64,000 nucleotides of DNA. Source: Flavobacterium sp. Its GTDB lineage: Bacteria; Bacteroidota; Bacteroidia; Flavobacteriales; Flavobacteriaceae. Numbering within the stretch: the stretch's first letter is position 1; each line of letters begins with the position of its first letter. The stretch is taken from NCBI RefSeq assembly GCF_027484205.1, contig NZ_JAIXUB010000025.1, positions 62,001 through 126,000 on the forward strand. Direction: 5' to 3'. The translations under genes were made by a program, and so were the position numbers. Below the pieces are notes generated by a model. That model worked only from the letters and a program-made list of their open reading frames with translations, was not told the origin of the DNA and ran no database searches. Shown piece after piece: positions 37,699 to 46,405 of this stretch.

Positions 37699-39606
37699 TT
37701 ATTGTTTTTTTATTACTATTTTGGAATTGTCACATTTAGCAATTTGCTCTCTAAATTTTCTATAATTATCATATTCCGTTTTATCAAAAAATCCTTTATT
37801 AATGGAAAGCACTCGCTTGTACTTAATTTTTTTGGGGTTCATTACAACTATTTCTGTTTTGTAATTCCCAAATTTATCATTTATTTCAAAATCATTTGGC
37901 TTTGCATCAATTACATACCCATCAGGAATGACAATCTCAAATTCATCTTCGTCAATGTAACCTCTCGAGATTTCAAAAGGATTCTTTCTATTTCTATATC
38001 GTTTTGGAATGTTTGAATTTTGATTGAATGCATTTATTGGAAATAGTATGATATCATTATTTAATGAACCATAATTAACGGCTGTTATCTTTAAATCCTC
38101 AATAAATTCAACATCATCTTTATTATTAGAATGTTTAATACTTTCCAGTTTTAAATTATTAATCCATCCAAAATATGATTTATAAAATTCCTCTAATTCC
38201 AATTTTGATTTTAATTCTATTAAATACTTATTATCATATTGAGTTCCTTTGGATTTTATTTGCATACTTCCAACGATAGTACCTTCCTCATTAATAGAGT
38301 AATTGCCCTTAGTAATTTGAGAATTATTTTTATCTAAATACTCATTTGTTTTAATAATTTCTCCTCCATCAGGTTTGACAACTAAAGCATATCTATCATC
38401 CGTAAAATTACCAATAAAACCAAAAGGCAAAATTTGACTTGTACATTCTAAAAAAACGATTTTATCTTTTGTTGGTAATGTTAAAATAACGTGATTACCT
38501 TGCATTGAAACAAAATCTTCTTGAAAATCATTTTTTTCATTATCTCCATAAATTATAGTGTAGTAAGAATCAATTCCAACAGTTTTTAATAAAACTCTAG
38601 TGTAATTTGTCAAAGCTTTACAATCACCATAACCTAATCTATCAACATCCTTAGCAATCATTGGTTTCCAACCACCAATACCTAATTGAACACTAACATA
38701 ACGCGTTTTATCTTGAACATACTTATAAATAATCTTTGCTTTTTCTATTTGATCATTTTCATTTTTAACAAGTTCTTTGACTTTTAATTGAGTTTCTATT
38801 GAAAGCTCTTCAGAATCCTTAATTAAATTATTATAAATCCAATTTCCATAATCTTTCCATGTCTTAACTTCTCCTAAAATTCCCTCCAAGCTAATTTTTT
38901 CAATACCAAACAACACAAATGGAACTAGTTTTTTAAATGATGGAGAATTATCTTCTATTTTTTCAGCTAATAAATTTTCCACTGAAAAAGATATAAAGCC
39001 TTCTTTTTCAGTTTTAATTATATTTTTATTTTCAATGTTTTTTTCTAAAAATTTAAAGCCTAAATCTTCTGAAAAATTAATATTGATTTTTGACTTTTCA
39101 ACGCTTTCAAATGCATCATCAATTGGAAACCATGATGGAATAAATGCGGTACTTGAAGTTTCAGTTTCACTCTCAAAAAGAATTGTAAATGGATAATTAA
39201 TTGGTGTGTAATCTAAAAACAACTTTCTATTATCAGTATAAATAGAAACTCCATCTACAACACTTTGATCTTTAAAATCCTTTCGTTTTATTTTTTTTAT
39301 CTCTTTTCCAAAAGAATCGTAAATGGTTGCTTCAATTGAATTAACTTGACATGATTTATCATAATATTCAAAAGCATCAACGTTATTTATACCATATTTA
39401 TTTAAAACCGTTACAATTTTTCTTTTTTTAACAATTAACTGTTTTTGGCTAACAATATTAATATCAATTTGTTGAAATCGCACTACACTATTTGCATCTT
39501 CTTTTAATGCTTCAGGTAATAAAATTGTTGAATAGTCTATATTTTGAGAAAAAGATAAATTTGATAAGAATAGGTAAGAAATAATTAATAAGCATATTTT
39601 TTTCAT
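37699..39606 (-). CDS. DUF3857/transglutaminase-like protein, paralogue 1 (triad intact)
   Basis: 635 residues. Signal peptide (about 1-20, SFSQ), DUF3857 (about 55-210), then a transglutaminase-like domain with the complete triad: YGDCKALTNYTRVLLKTVGI (Cys), GNHVILTLP (His) and a following acidic residue. May crosslink or cleave proteins or peptides in the periplasm. It is the first of three tandem paralogues and the only one that keeps the catalytic Cys and His. Confidence 0.9.
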   Translation of the reverse strand: MKKICLLIISYLFLSNLSFSQNIDYSTILLPEALKEDANSVVRFQQIDINIVSQKQLIVKKRKIVTVLNKYGINNVDAFEYYDKSCQVNSIEATIYDSFGKEIKKIKRKDFKDQSVVDGVSIYTDNRKLFLDYTPINYPFTILFESETETSSTAFIPSWFPIDDAFESVEKSKININFSEDLGFKFLEKNIENKNIIKTEKEGFISFSVENLLAEKIEDNSPSFKKLVPFVLFGIEKISLEGILGEVKTWKDYGNWIYNNLIKDSEELSIETQLKVKELVKNENDQIEKAKIIYKYVQDKTRYVSVQLGIGGWKPMIAKDVDRLGYGDCKALTNYTRVLLKTVGIDSYYTIIYGDNEKNDFQEDFVSMQGNHVILTLPTKDKIVFLECTSQILPFGFIGNFTDDRYALVVKPDGGEIIKTNEYLDKNNSQITKGNYSINEEGTIVGSMQIKSKGTQYDNKYLIELKSKLELEEFYKSYFGWINNLKLESIKHSNNKDDVEFIEDLKITAVNYGSLNNDIILFPINAFNQNSNIPKRYRNRKNPFEISRGYIDEDEFEIVIPDGYVIDAKPNDFEINDKFGNYKTEIVVMNPKKIKYKRVLSINKGFFDKTEYDNYRKFREQIAKCDNSKIVIKKQ

Positions 39607-39651
39607 AACAAGATTTTATCCAAAAATAAGATTTTTTTATAAATTGTAAAA

Positions 39652-40104
39652 TTATTCCTTATTTTTAGTATCAATAATTATTGTCACAGGACCATCATTT
39701 ATTAAAGACACTTTCATGTCTGCTCCAAATTGTCCTGTTTGAACTTTTTTACCTATTTCAATTTCCATTTGATGTACAAATTTTTCATAAAGCGGAATGG
39801 CAACATCTGGTTTTGCTGCTTTTATATAAGAAGGACGGTTTCCTTTCTTTGTTAATGCGTGAAGTGTAAATTGACTAACCACAATAATATCACCTTCTAT
39901 ATCTTTTAGTGATAAATTCATTACATCATTTTCATCTCCAAAAATGCGAAGATTGGCAATTTTTGAAGTTAACCAAACAATATCTTCTTGAGAATCTGCA
40001 TCTTCAATTCCGATTAAAACTAATAAACCTTTTTGGATTTCTGCTACAATTTTATTTTCAATTGTAACTGAAGATTGTAAAACTCTTTGGATAACGGCTT
40101 TCAT
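39652..40104 (-). CDS. dtd: D-aminoacyl-tRNA deacylase
   Basis: 150 residues, full length. MKAVIQRVLQSSVTI, the catalytic-site motif SQFTL (VVSQFTLHA) and the Gly-cisPro motif NDGPVTI are present. It removes D-amino acids and Gly mischarged on tRNA-Ala, a useful complement to AlaRS. About 100 bp downstream of rsgA, with a repeat copy between. Confidence 0.96.
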   Translation of the reverse strand: MKAVIQRVLQSSVTIENKIVAEIQKGLLVLIGIEDADSQEDIVWLTSKIANLRIFGDENDVMNLSLKDIEGDIIVVSQFTLHALTKKGNRPSYIKAAKPDVAIPLYEKFVHQMEIEIGKKVQTGQFGADMKVSLINDGPVTIIIDTKNKE

Positions 40105-40149
40105 TAACTAATTTAGAATGTAATTATTACAAATGCTTTATAAAAAAGT

Positions 40150-40175
40150 ACCTCGGACTAAGCTCGGTGTGACAA
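40150..40175. repeat. Dispersed repeat, intermediate type
   Basis: ACCTCGGACTAAGCTCGGTG then TGACAA. Lies between rsgA and dtd; diverged from the type A/B copies but keeps the order CG-AC-AAGCTC-GTGTGACA. Confidence 0.6.
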
Positions 40176-40205
40176 ACTTTTTAAACTTGAAATTGATTTT
40201 TGAAA

Positions 40206-41186
40206 TTATTTATTTCGCGTTTCGTCACTTGCAATTCGATCGTCATTATAAATATCTGTTCGATAGTGATCTTCATCTCCTTCTAATATTTTTAAATAAC
40301 TATTATATCGTGTCCAAGAAATTTCATCTTTCTCTAATGCTTCTTTAATAGCGCATTTTGGTTCTTCTTTGTGCAAGCAATTATTGAATTTACACTTGTC
40401 TTTCAACTTGAAAAATTCTGGAAAATAACCGCTTATTTCCTCTTTTTCCATATCAACAATTCCAAAACCTTTAATTCCTGGTGTGTCAATGATTTTTGCT
40501 CCAAAAGATAAATCATACATTTCTGCAAAAGTTGTAGTGTGTTGTCCTTGCATACTTTGCTCCGAAATGGTTTTTGTTTTTAAATGCAAACTTGGCTCTA
40601 AAGCATTGACTAAAGTTGATTTTCCTACTCCTGAATGTCCTGAAAACATAGAAACTTTGTTTGTCATTAATTCTTTTAAAGTTTCTAAACCGTTTTTCTC
40701 TTGAGCAGAAACTCTCAAGCATTTATAACCAATTTGAGAATAAATATATTGCAAAAACAATTGTTCATCGAGCATAGCTTCATCATAAGTATCAATCTTA
40801 TTAAAAACTAAGACTGCCTCAATTCCATAAGCTTCAGCTGTAACTAAAAATCTATCGATAAAACTTGTAGTAGTTGGCGGATTATTTATTGTAATTAATA
40901 AAAAAACTAAATCAATATTTGAAGCAATTATGTGAGTTTGCTTTGAAAGATTAACAGACTTTCTTACGATATAGTTCTTTCTATCATGAATGTTATTAAT
41001 TATTCCAATCTCTTCATCAGTAGAATTATCTAACTCAAAATCAACAATATCTCCAACCGAAATTGGGTTGGTACTTTTAATTCCTTTTATACGAAACTTA
41101 CCCTTAATACGGCATTCATAAACCTGACCATCTTCTGTTTTTACGGTGTAATAACTTCCTGTAGATTTATAAACTATTCCTGTCAT
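40206..41186 (-). CDS. rsgA: Ribosome small-subunit-dependent GTPase A
   Basis: 326 residues. N-terminal OB fold (about 1-75), circularly permuted GTPase with G4-like VFNKID first, then G1 GHSGVGKSTLVNAL (about 183), G3 DTPG, and the C-terminal zinc knuckle CKFNNCLHKEEPKC (Cys/His ligands). It assists late maturation of the 30S subunit. Upstream lies a terminator for the preceding gene, so it has its own promoter; dtd follows. Confidence 0.97.
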   Translation of the reverse strand: MTGIVYKSTGSYYTVKTEDGQVYECRIKGKFRIKGIKSTNPISVGDIVDFELDNSTDEEIGIINNIHDRKNYIVRKSVNLSKQTHIIASNIDLVFLLITINNPPTTTSFIDRFLVTAEAYGIEAVLVFNKIDTYDEAMLDEQLFLQYIYSQIGYKCLRVSAQEKNGLETLKELMTNKVSMFSGHSGVGKSTLVNALEPSLHLKTKTISEQSMQGQHTTTFAEMYDLSFGAKIIDTPGIKGFGIVDMEKEEISGYFPEFFKLKDKCKFNNCLHKEEPKCAIKEALEKDEISWTRYNSYLKILEGDEDHYRTDIYNDDRIASDETRNK

Positions 41187-41298
41187 TTCAGATTTTCGGA
41201 TTTCAAAATTTAGATTTCAGCAAGAAGCCAAAATTTAAATTTTAATTATCTACAAAAGTAGAAAAAAGACTTTAGAAGTTTGGCGTTTTATTATAATA

Positions 41299-41332
41299 AA
41301 AAAGACCGTTTAAATTACTAAACGGTCTTTCT
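41299..41332. terminator. Terminator after the 174-residue secreted protein gene
   Basis: AAAGACCGTTTA / TAAACGGTCTTT with a 6-base loop, A-rich left flank giving a T run in the minus direction. Confidence 0.85.
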
Positions 41333-41350
41333 AAAATTGAATTCTTATTT

Positions 41351-41875
41351 TTAGTATTTGTAAGCTACTCCTTTTTTGATAGCTTGAGAACCACCTAAAC
41401 CATTTGAAGTTGCACCAACTGTTGATTTATCAGCAGTTTGTAAAATAAATGGACAACCCATTGCTGCAGCAGCCATTTTTAATTTTTTCTCAGCTTTTTT
41501 ATCACCTGTGTTTCCAGTATGGTAGTTGATTAAACCTGTTTTTCCTCTAACTTCACCTTCTTTTTTCAATCCTGAGATGTAAGCTTTATCTTCTAAGATA
41601 ACTACTTTTTCCCAATCATCTTCTCCGTTTACAACGATTTTTTCTGTTACTTCTTCAATACGTCCTGATTTTCCATAAACAATTTTTTCAACTGCATATT
41701 TACTTATTGTATTTTCAGCATCTTCACCATCATATTTGAATATGATTGTATATTCTTCTAATTTAATAACCTTCCCTTTTACAGTTTCACCGTTGTGTTT
41801 TGTAATTACATCAACTTGAGCAATTGCAGAATTCAATCCGAATAAAACTGCAAGCAATAAAATAACTTTTTTCAT
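41351..41875 (-). CDS. Hypothetical secreted protein
   Basis: 174 residues. Signal peptide MKKVILLLAVLFGLNSAIAQ, then a small beta domain (VDVITKHNGETVKGKVIKLEEYTIIFKYDGED, a pattern frequent in Bacteroidota secreted proteins as an SH3-like/PEGA-like start), then a Lys/Gly-rich second half ending AIKKGVAYKY. No catalytic motif. Own terminator. Function unknown. Confidence 0.75.
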   Translation of the reverse strand: MKKVILLLAVLFGLNSAIAQVDVITKHNGETVKGKVIKLEEYTIIFKYDGEDAENTISKYAVEKIVYGKSGRIEEVTEKIVVNGEDDWEKVVILEDKAYISGLKKEGEVRGKTGLINYHTGNTGDKKAEKKLKMAAAAMGCPFILQTADKSTVGATSNGLGGSQAIKKGVAYKY

Positions 41876-41958
41876 TGTTTTAATTTTTTGTTTAATATTA
41901 ATTTTCAGTGCAATAATACAATATTTTTTAAAACTTCTACATACGAAAATATTCGTAT

Positions 41959-43044
41959 TTATTTTTTATTAAATATTTTTTCCTGATGCGTAATACTTTC
42001 TTGGTGAATGGCTTTGAAAAACTGAATGATAAATTCTTCACTCAATCCTTTTTGGTTTCCGTCATTGACCATTTTTTCAAGAATTTCGTTCCAACGTTTG
42101 TTTTGCAATACCGCTACGTTTTTTTCTTTTTTTAAAGCTCCAATATCTTCAGCAATTTTCATTCTTTTACCAATAACATCCAATAATTTAGCATCAAATT
42201 CATCAATTTTACTTCTTAATTTAGCTAATCTTGTTTGATATTCATCAGCATCATCGGTTTCTTTTCTGATTGTTAAATCAAAAATAATTTGTTTTAATCT
42301 TTCAGGTGTAACTTGTTGTGCAGCATCACTCCATGCGTTATCAGGATCAATGTGGGTTTCGATAATCATTCCGTCATAATTCAAATCCAATGCTTCTTGA
42401 GTAACTTGAAAAATCATTTCGCGATTTCCAGTAATGTGTGACGGATCAATTATTAATGGAATATCTGGAAATTTATTTTGAAAATCAATTGCAATTTGCC
42501 ATTCAGGATTGTTACGATATTTTGTTTTTTCATAAGTAGAAAATCCTCTATGAATAACACCAAGGTTTTTGATATTGGCATTGTATAAACGTTCTACACC
42601 ACCAATCCATAAAGCTAAATCTGGATTTACAGGATTTTTCACAAGTACAATTTTTTCTGTATTTTGCAAAGCATCAGCGATTTCTTGAACCGCAAACGGA
42701 TTTACAGTTGTTCGTGCTCCAATCCACAAAATATCAATATCATGTTCCAATGCCAATTTCACATGAGCAGCTGTTGCTACTTCAATTGCCATTTGCAAAC
42801 CAGTTTCAGCTTTGGCTTTTTGCAACCATTTCAATCCGATTTCACCAACACCTTCAAATCCGCCTGGACGTGTTCTTGGCTTCCAAATTCCAGCTCTATA
42901 AACTGATACTTTTGAATCTTTTAATTCACGTGCAATTTTTAAAACTTGTTCTTCTGTTTCTGCACTACATGGTCCAGCGATTACTAGTGGATGTGGCAAA
43001 TTGAAGTTGTTTAACCACGTTCTCATTTCTTTTTTGTTTTCCAT
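41959..43044 (-). CDS. Bifunctional DAHP synthase / chorismate mutase (type II)
   Basis: 361 residues. DAHP synthase barrel (about 15-260) of the KdsA-like type Ibeta: LVIAGPCSAETEEQVL, RAGIWKPRTRPGGFEG, LWIGARTTVNPFAVQE, PLIIDPSHITGNREM. C-terminal AroQ chorismate mutase helix bundle (about 270-361: LRSKIDEFDAKLLDVIGKRMKIAEDIGALKKEKNVAVLQ). The fusion catalyses the first step of the shikimate pathway and the branch step to prephenate; the mutase often confers feedback control. Last gene of the pheA-aminotransferase-tyrA operon, controlled from the upstream attenuator (inference). Confidence 0.95.
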   Translation of the reverse strand: MENKKEMRTWLNNFNLPHPLVIAGPCSAETEEQVLKIARELKDSKVSVYRAGIWKPRTRPGGFEGVGEIGLKWLQKAKAETGLQMAIEVATAAHVKLALEHDIDILWIGARTTVNPFAVQEIADALQNTEKIVLVKNPVNPDLALWIGGVERLYNANIKNLGVIHRGFSTYEKTKYRNNPEWQIAIDFQNKFPDIPLIIDPSHITGNREMIFQVTQEALDLNYDGMIIETHIDPDNAWSDAAQQVTPERLKQIIFDLTIRKETDDADEYQTRLAKLRSKIDEFDAKLLDVIGKRMKIAEDIGALKKEKNVAVLQNKRWNEILEKMVNDGNQKGLSEEFIIQFFKAIHQESITHQEKIFNKK

Positions 43045-43117
43045 TTTTTATTTGAGTTGGAAGCTTGAAGTTGGAAGCTGGGAGTTTTTCTTCCTACTTC
43101 CATCTTCTAACTTCTTG

Positions 43118-43957
43118 CTATTTTAAAATTTCCTTAATTCTATTCGTATTTTGCATTTCGTTATAAACTTCTTCATAATTATCATCTTCTAATAATTTCT
43201 TGAAATTTGATAAATTTTGAATGTATTCCTCTAATGATTTTATAACTTGTTTTTTGTTTTGCTTAAAAATTGGCGTCCACATTGCTGGTGAACTTTTTGC
43301 TAAACGCACGGTACTTTCAAATCCTGAACCTGCCATGTCAAAAATATCTTGTTCGTCTTTTTCTTTTTCAATGACTGTTTTTCCTAGCATAAACGAACTT
43401 ATATGCGACAAATGTGATACATAAGCAATGTGTTTGTCGTGCGATTTTGAATCCATATAACGAATGCGCATTCCGAGTTTTTTGAACAAATCCATAGCTT
43501 TTTCTTGCAATTTGAAGGTTGTTTTTTCTACTTCGCAAATGATGTTTGTTTTGCCTTCATACAAACCTTTAATGGCAGCTTTTGGTCCCGAAAATTCTGT
43601 TCCTGCAATAGGATGACAAGCCATGAAATTTCTTCTTTTTGGATGATTTTCAATCGCTTCACAAATTGGGTTTTTAGTTGAACCTACATCAAAAACCAAA
43701 GTCTGTTCTCCAATTTTATTTAAAATCTCTGGCAAAATTACTAAAGCAACATCAACTGGCACAGCAACGATTACTAAATCTGCGTTAATTAAGTCTTTTT
43801 CGGTTGCTTTTTTGTCGATGATTCCGAGATTTATTGCTTCTTCAAGATGTTTTTCGTTAGCGTCAATTCCGAAAACAATTGCATCATCATAAATTGATTT
43901 GATGTCTAATGCCATTGAACCGCCTATTAATCCTGTTCCTATTATAAATACTTTCAT
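43118..43957 (-). CDS. tyrA: Prephenate dehydrogenase
   Basis: 279 residues from the preferred ATG at 43957, which gives MKVFIIGTGLIGGSMALDI, the Rossmann GxGxxGG at the expected distance. An upstream ATG at 44005 would add 16 residues encoded by an intercistronic repeat, so I reject it. HPIAGTEFSGP (catalytic/substrate His) and the C-terminal helical domain are intact. It oxidatively decarboxylates prephenate to 4-hydroxyphenylpyruvate with NAD. No ACT domain is fused. Confidence 0.94.
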   Translation of the reverse strand: MKVFIIGTGLIGGSMALDIKSIYDDAIVFGIDANEKHLEEAINLGIIDKKATEKDLINADLVIVAVPVDVALVILPEILNKIGEQTLVFDVGSTKNPICEAIENHPKRRNFMACHPIAGTEFSGPKAAIKGLYEGKTNIICEVEKTTFKLQEKAMDLFKKLGMRIRYMDSKSHDKHIAYVSHLSHISSFMLGKTVIEKEKDEQDIFDMAGSGFESTVRLAKSSPAMWTPIFKQNKKQVIKSLEEYIQNLSNFKKLLEDDNYEEVYNEMQNTNRIKEILK

Positions 43958-43970
43958 GTTTACTTTTTTT

Positions 43971-44111
43971 TCAATGTCAATGTCAATTACAATCTCAAAA
44001 TTCAAATTATAAAATTGAATTTTTGAGTTTGATATTGAATTTTGTAATTGACATTGTTATTGAACTCTTTTTTTTGATTGCTATAGAATTTTGAATTGAC
44101 ATTGTCATTGA
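43971..44111. repeat. Intercistronic nested inverted repeat
   Basis: Outer arms CAATGTCAATTACAA (43978-43992) and TTGTAATTGACATTG (44042-44056), inner arms CTCAAAATTCAA and TTGAATTTTTGAG. A further GAATTGACATTGTCATTGAA follows to the end of the aminotransferase gene. Lies between the aminotransferase and tyrA genes. Confidence 0.65.
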
Positions 44112-45250
44112 AATCTTTTTATTGCCATTGAAATATTTTCTTCTTTCACGCACAATGAAAATCGAATGTAACCTTCGCCGTTACTACCAAAAATGGTTCC
44201 TGGCGTGAGAAAAATATGTTTTTCATATAACAGATTATCTATAAATTCTTCCGATTGAATTCCTACTGGTAATTTTGCCCAAACAAACATTCCGACTGCG
44301 TTTTTATCGAAAGTACACTTCATTTTTTCTGCTAATTCAAAAATCAAGTTTCTTCTTTTGGTGTAAATTTCATTCTGACTTTCGAACCAATCTTTCCCTA
44401 ATTTTAATGCAGCTATTGCTCCTTTTTGAATTCCATAAAACATTCCAGAATCCATATTGCTTTTTACTTTTAAAATAGCATCTATTAAAGTTGCATTTCC
44501 TGAAACCATTCCAACACGCCAACCTGCCATGTTGAACGTTTTGCTCAATGAATTCAATTCTAAAGCTATTTCTTTTGAACCTTCTATTTGAAAAATTGAC
44601 AACGGATTTTCGTTCAAAACAAAGCTATACGGATTGTCATTTACAATTAAAATGTTATTTTTTCTTCCAAAATCGATTAGCTTTTGATATAAATCTAAAG
44701 TTGCATTTGCGCCTGTTGGCATGTGTGGATAGGAAACCCACATCAATTTTACTTTTGATAAATTTGTTTTTTCTAATGCTTCAAAATCAGGTTGCCAATT
44801 AGTAGACTCTTTTAAATCATAATATACTGCTTTTGCTTGAACCAATTCCGTCACAGAAGCATACGTTGGATAACCAGGATTTGGTATTAAAACTTCATCG
44901 CCTTCATTTAAAAAAGCTAGTGAAATGTGCATTATTCCTTCTTTCGAACCCATTAATGGTAGAATTTCAGTAGTTGAATTTAATTCGACATTGAAATTAG
45001 TTGCATAAAAATCGGCAAAACCTTGACGCAATTCTGGTAAACCTTGATAACTTTGATATTCGTGTGCTTTTTCGTCAAACATTGCGTTTTGAATGGCTTC
45101 AATCACCGATGAATGTGGTGCCAAATCAGGACTTCCAATTCCCATATTGATGATTGGTTTTCCTTCAGACATGAGCTGTCTTACTTCTTTCAATTTTCTG
45201 GAGAAGTAATATTCCTGAACGGTTTCTAGTCTTTTTGCTATTTGTATCAT
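44105..45250 (-). CDS. Class I/II aminotransferase (aromatic pathway)
   Basis: 381 residues, PLP fold type I. GIGSPDLAPHSSVIEA, NPGYPTYASV, NDNPYSF and the PLP-Lys segment LSKTFNMAGWRVGMVSG are present. Position between pheA and tyrA suggests it transaminates phenylpyruvate/4-hydroxyphenylpyruvate or prephenate in Phe/Tyr synthesis; the sequence alone cannot tell which. Separated from pheA by a 130-bp inverted-repeat element and from tyrA by another repeat. Confidence 0.92.
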   Translation of the reverse strand: MIQIAKRLETVQEYYFSRKLKEVRQLMSEGKPIINMGIGSPDLAPHSSVIEAIQNAMFDEKAHEYQSYQGLPELRQGFADFYATNFNVELNSTTEILPLMGSKEGIMHISLAFLNEGDEVLIPNPGYPTYASVTELVQAKAVYYDLKESTNWQPDFEALEKTNLSKVKLMWVSYPHMPTGANATLDLYQKLIDFGRKNNILIVNDNPYSFVLNENPLSIFQIEGSKEIALELNSLSKTFNMAGWRVGMVSGNATLIDAILKVKSNMDSGMFYGIQKGAIAALKLGKDWFESQNEIYTKRRNLIFELAEKMKCTFDKNAVGMFVWAKLPVGIQSEEFIDNLLYEKHIFLTPGTIFGSNGEGYIRFSLCVKEENISMAIKRFQ

Positions 45251-45284
45251 TTTATTTTACTGCAAATTCGAATGGTTGTTGCTT

Positions 45285-45414
45285 TAAACACATAGAAACA
45301 TAGATTTCATTTTCTAATAAAGACGCTTCGCTTGACATGAGTTTTCATAGCTATATAAAACGAAGTTTCTATAAATTCTTTCTACTCTTTATTTTCTATG
45401 TTTCTATGTGTTTA
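45285..45414. repeat. 130-bp element with 20-bp perfect terminal inverted repeats
   Basis: Left end TAAACACATAGAAACATAGA (45285-45304), right end TCTATGTTTCTATGTGTTTA (45395-45414), exact reverse complements. No coding capacity. The right arm supplies the pheA stop codon. MITE- or REP-like; a diverged relative lies at 5700-5795. Confidence 0.75.
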
Positions 45415-46236
45415 TTTTCTTTTTTTATACTCACCTAAAACTTTAAAATGATTGGTCATAATTTCTAAAATTTTGACGGCTTTTTCATAATGTTTGTACT
45501 TTTCAAAAACTACATCTACAAAAAATGAATATTGAAAAGGTGTTTCAATTATAGGCATCGATTGGATTTTAGTCAAATTTAGCTTGCAATTCGTCATTAC
45601 ATTTAAAACCGTTGCCAAACTTCCTGGTGTGTCGTCCAATTCAAATTTTATAGATGCTTTATTAATTTCTTCTTTATTTTCTTGACTTCTTTCTTTACTG
45701 ATGATAAAAAAACGAGTCATGTTATTGTTTACTGTTTGAATTTCTGGTGCGATTATATTTAAGTCGTATAATTCTGCTGCGACTTTACTTCCTATTGCGG
45801 CAATGTTTTTTATTTGATTTTGATGAATTCTTCTTGCGGTTTCTGCTGTGTCTTTGTCTTCAACTAATTTGATATTTGGATGTTTTTTTAAAAAATCCAT
45901 ACATTGCAATAAAGCCATTGGATGTGAATGCACTTCTTGAATATGTTCTAATTTTTGTCCATTTAAAACCATTAAATTCTGTATAATATCTAAATAATAT
46001 TCGCCAATAATGTGAAAATTATTCTTGTCAATTAAAGCATAATTTGGAATTATTGAACCTGCAATTGAATTTTCAATAGCCATAACTGCCAGTTGCGATT
46101 GATTGTTAATCAAACTATCGGCAAGTGCTTCAAACGATAAACATTCATCAATTTCAATAGTTGATTGAAAATATTCTAAGGCAACTTGATGGTGAAACGA
46201 TCCTTTAATTCCTTGTATGGCTATTTTTTCTTTCAT
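45412..46236 (-). CDS. pheA: Prephenate dehydratase
   Basis: 274 residues from the ATG at 46236 (MKEKIAIQGIKGSFHHQVALEYF). An in-frame ATG at 46308 exists, but translation from it would read through the intrinsic terminator stem and adds 24 non-conserved residues, so it is rejected. Dehydratase domain (about 1-175) with the catalytic NNMTRFFII (TRF) motif, then an ACT regulatory domain (about 195-270: DTPGSLATVLNVMTNCKLNLTKI). Makes phenylpyruvate; the ACT domain gives Phe feedback inhibition. No Shine-Dalgarno. First structural gene of the aromatic operon, behind an attenuator with a Phe/Tyr-rich leader peptide. Confidence 0.95.
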   Translation of the reverse strand: MKEKIAIQGIKGSFHHQVALEYFQSTIEIDECLSFEALADSLINNQSQLAVMAIENSIAGSIIPNYALIDKNNFHIIGEYYLDIIQNLMVLNGQKLEHIQEVHSHPMALLQCMDFLKKHPNIKLVEDKDTAETARRIHQNQIKNIAAIGSKVAAELYDLNIIAPEIQTVNNNMTRFFIISKERSQENKEEINKASIKFELDDTPGSLATVLNVMTNCKLNLTKIQSMPIIETPFQYSFFVDVVFEKYKHYEKAVKILEIMTNHFKVLGEYKKRK

Positions 46237-46242
46237 TTTAAT

Positions 46243-46272
46243 CAAAAAAAAATCCCGATTTTCATCGGGATT
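46243..46272 (-). terminator. Attenuator terminator of the pheA operon
   Basis: Minus strand AATCCCGAT-gaaa-ATCGGGATT followed by a run of T, ending 6 bp before the pheA ATG. It lies between promoter and first structural gene, with a divergent gene upstream, so it cannot be the terminator of a preceding gene. Its 5' arm TACAATCCC can pair alternatively with GGGATTAGTA in the leader (46325-46316). Confidence 0.9.
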
Positions 46273-46294
46273 GTACTTTATAATTGTTTCAAAT

Positions 46295-46387
46295 TTACTT
46301 TTTAACATATAGCAATACTAATCCCTTTTTCTGTCCAAAGAAGAAATAAAAGAAATAGTTGTAATATGTTGTGAAATTTGTATTCAT
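46295..46387 (-). CDS. Phe/Tyr-rich leader peptide of the pheA operon
   Basis: 30 codons plus TAA, too short for standard gene callers. ATG at 46387. Residues 8-17 are YYNYFFYFFF; in total six Phe and five Tyr. Stop at 46295, 22 bp before the terminator stem. This is the classic leader of ribosome-mediated attenuation: stalling at scarce Phe/Tyr codons leaves the GGGATT segment (overlapping codons 21-24) free to pair with the terminator 5' arm, allowing read-through into pheA. A ribosome reaching the stop covers that segment and the terminator forms. The mechanism is established for E. coli pheA/pheL; its operation here is inferred from layout. Confidence 0.9.
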   Translation of the reverse strand: MNTNFTTYYNYFFYFFFGQKKGLVLLYVKK

Positions 46388-46405
46388 TTTCGTTTTTATG
46401 TTTTG

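Noticed and set aside
43958..44005. N-terminal extension of tyrA from the ATG at 44005
   Set aside because: The added residues are encoded by an inverted repeat, and the Rossmann motif is placed normally from the start at 43957.
46237..46308. N-terminal extension of pheA from the ATG at 46308
   Set aside because: The extra 24 codons run through the intrinsic terminator stem and show no similarity to prephenate dehydratases; the conserved start is at 46236.
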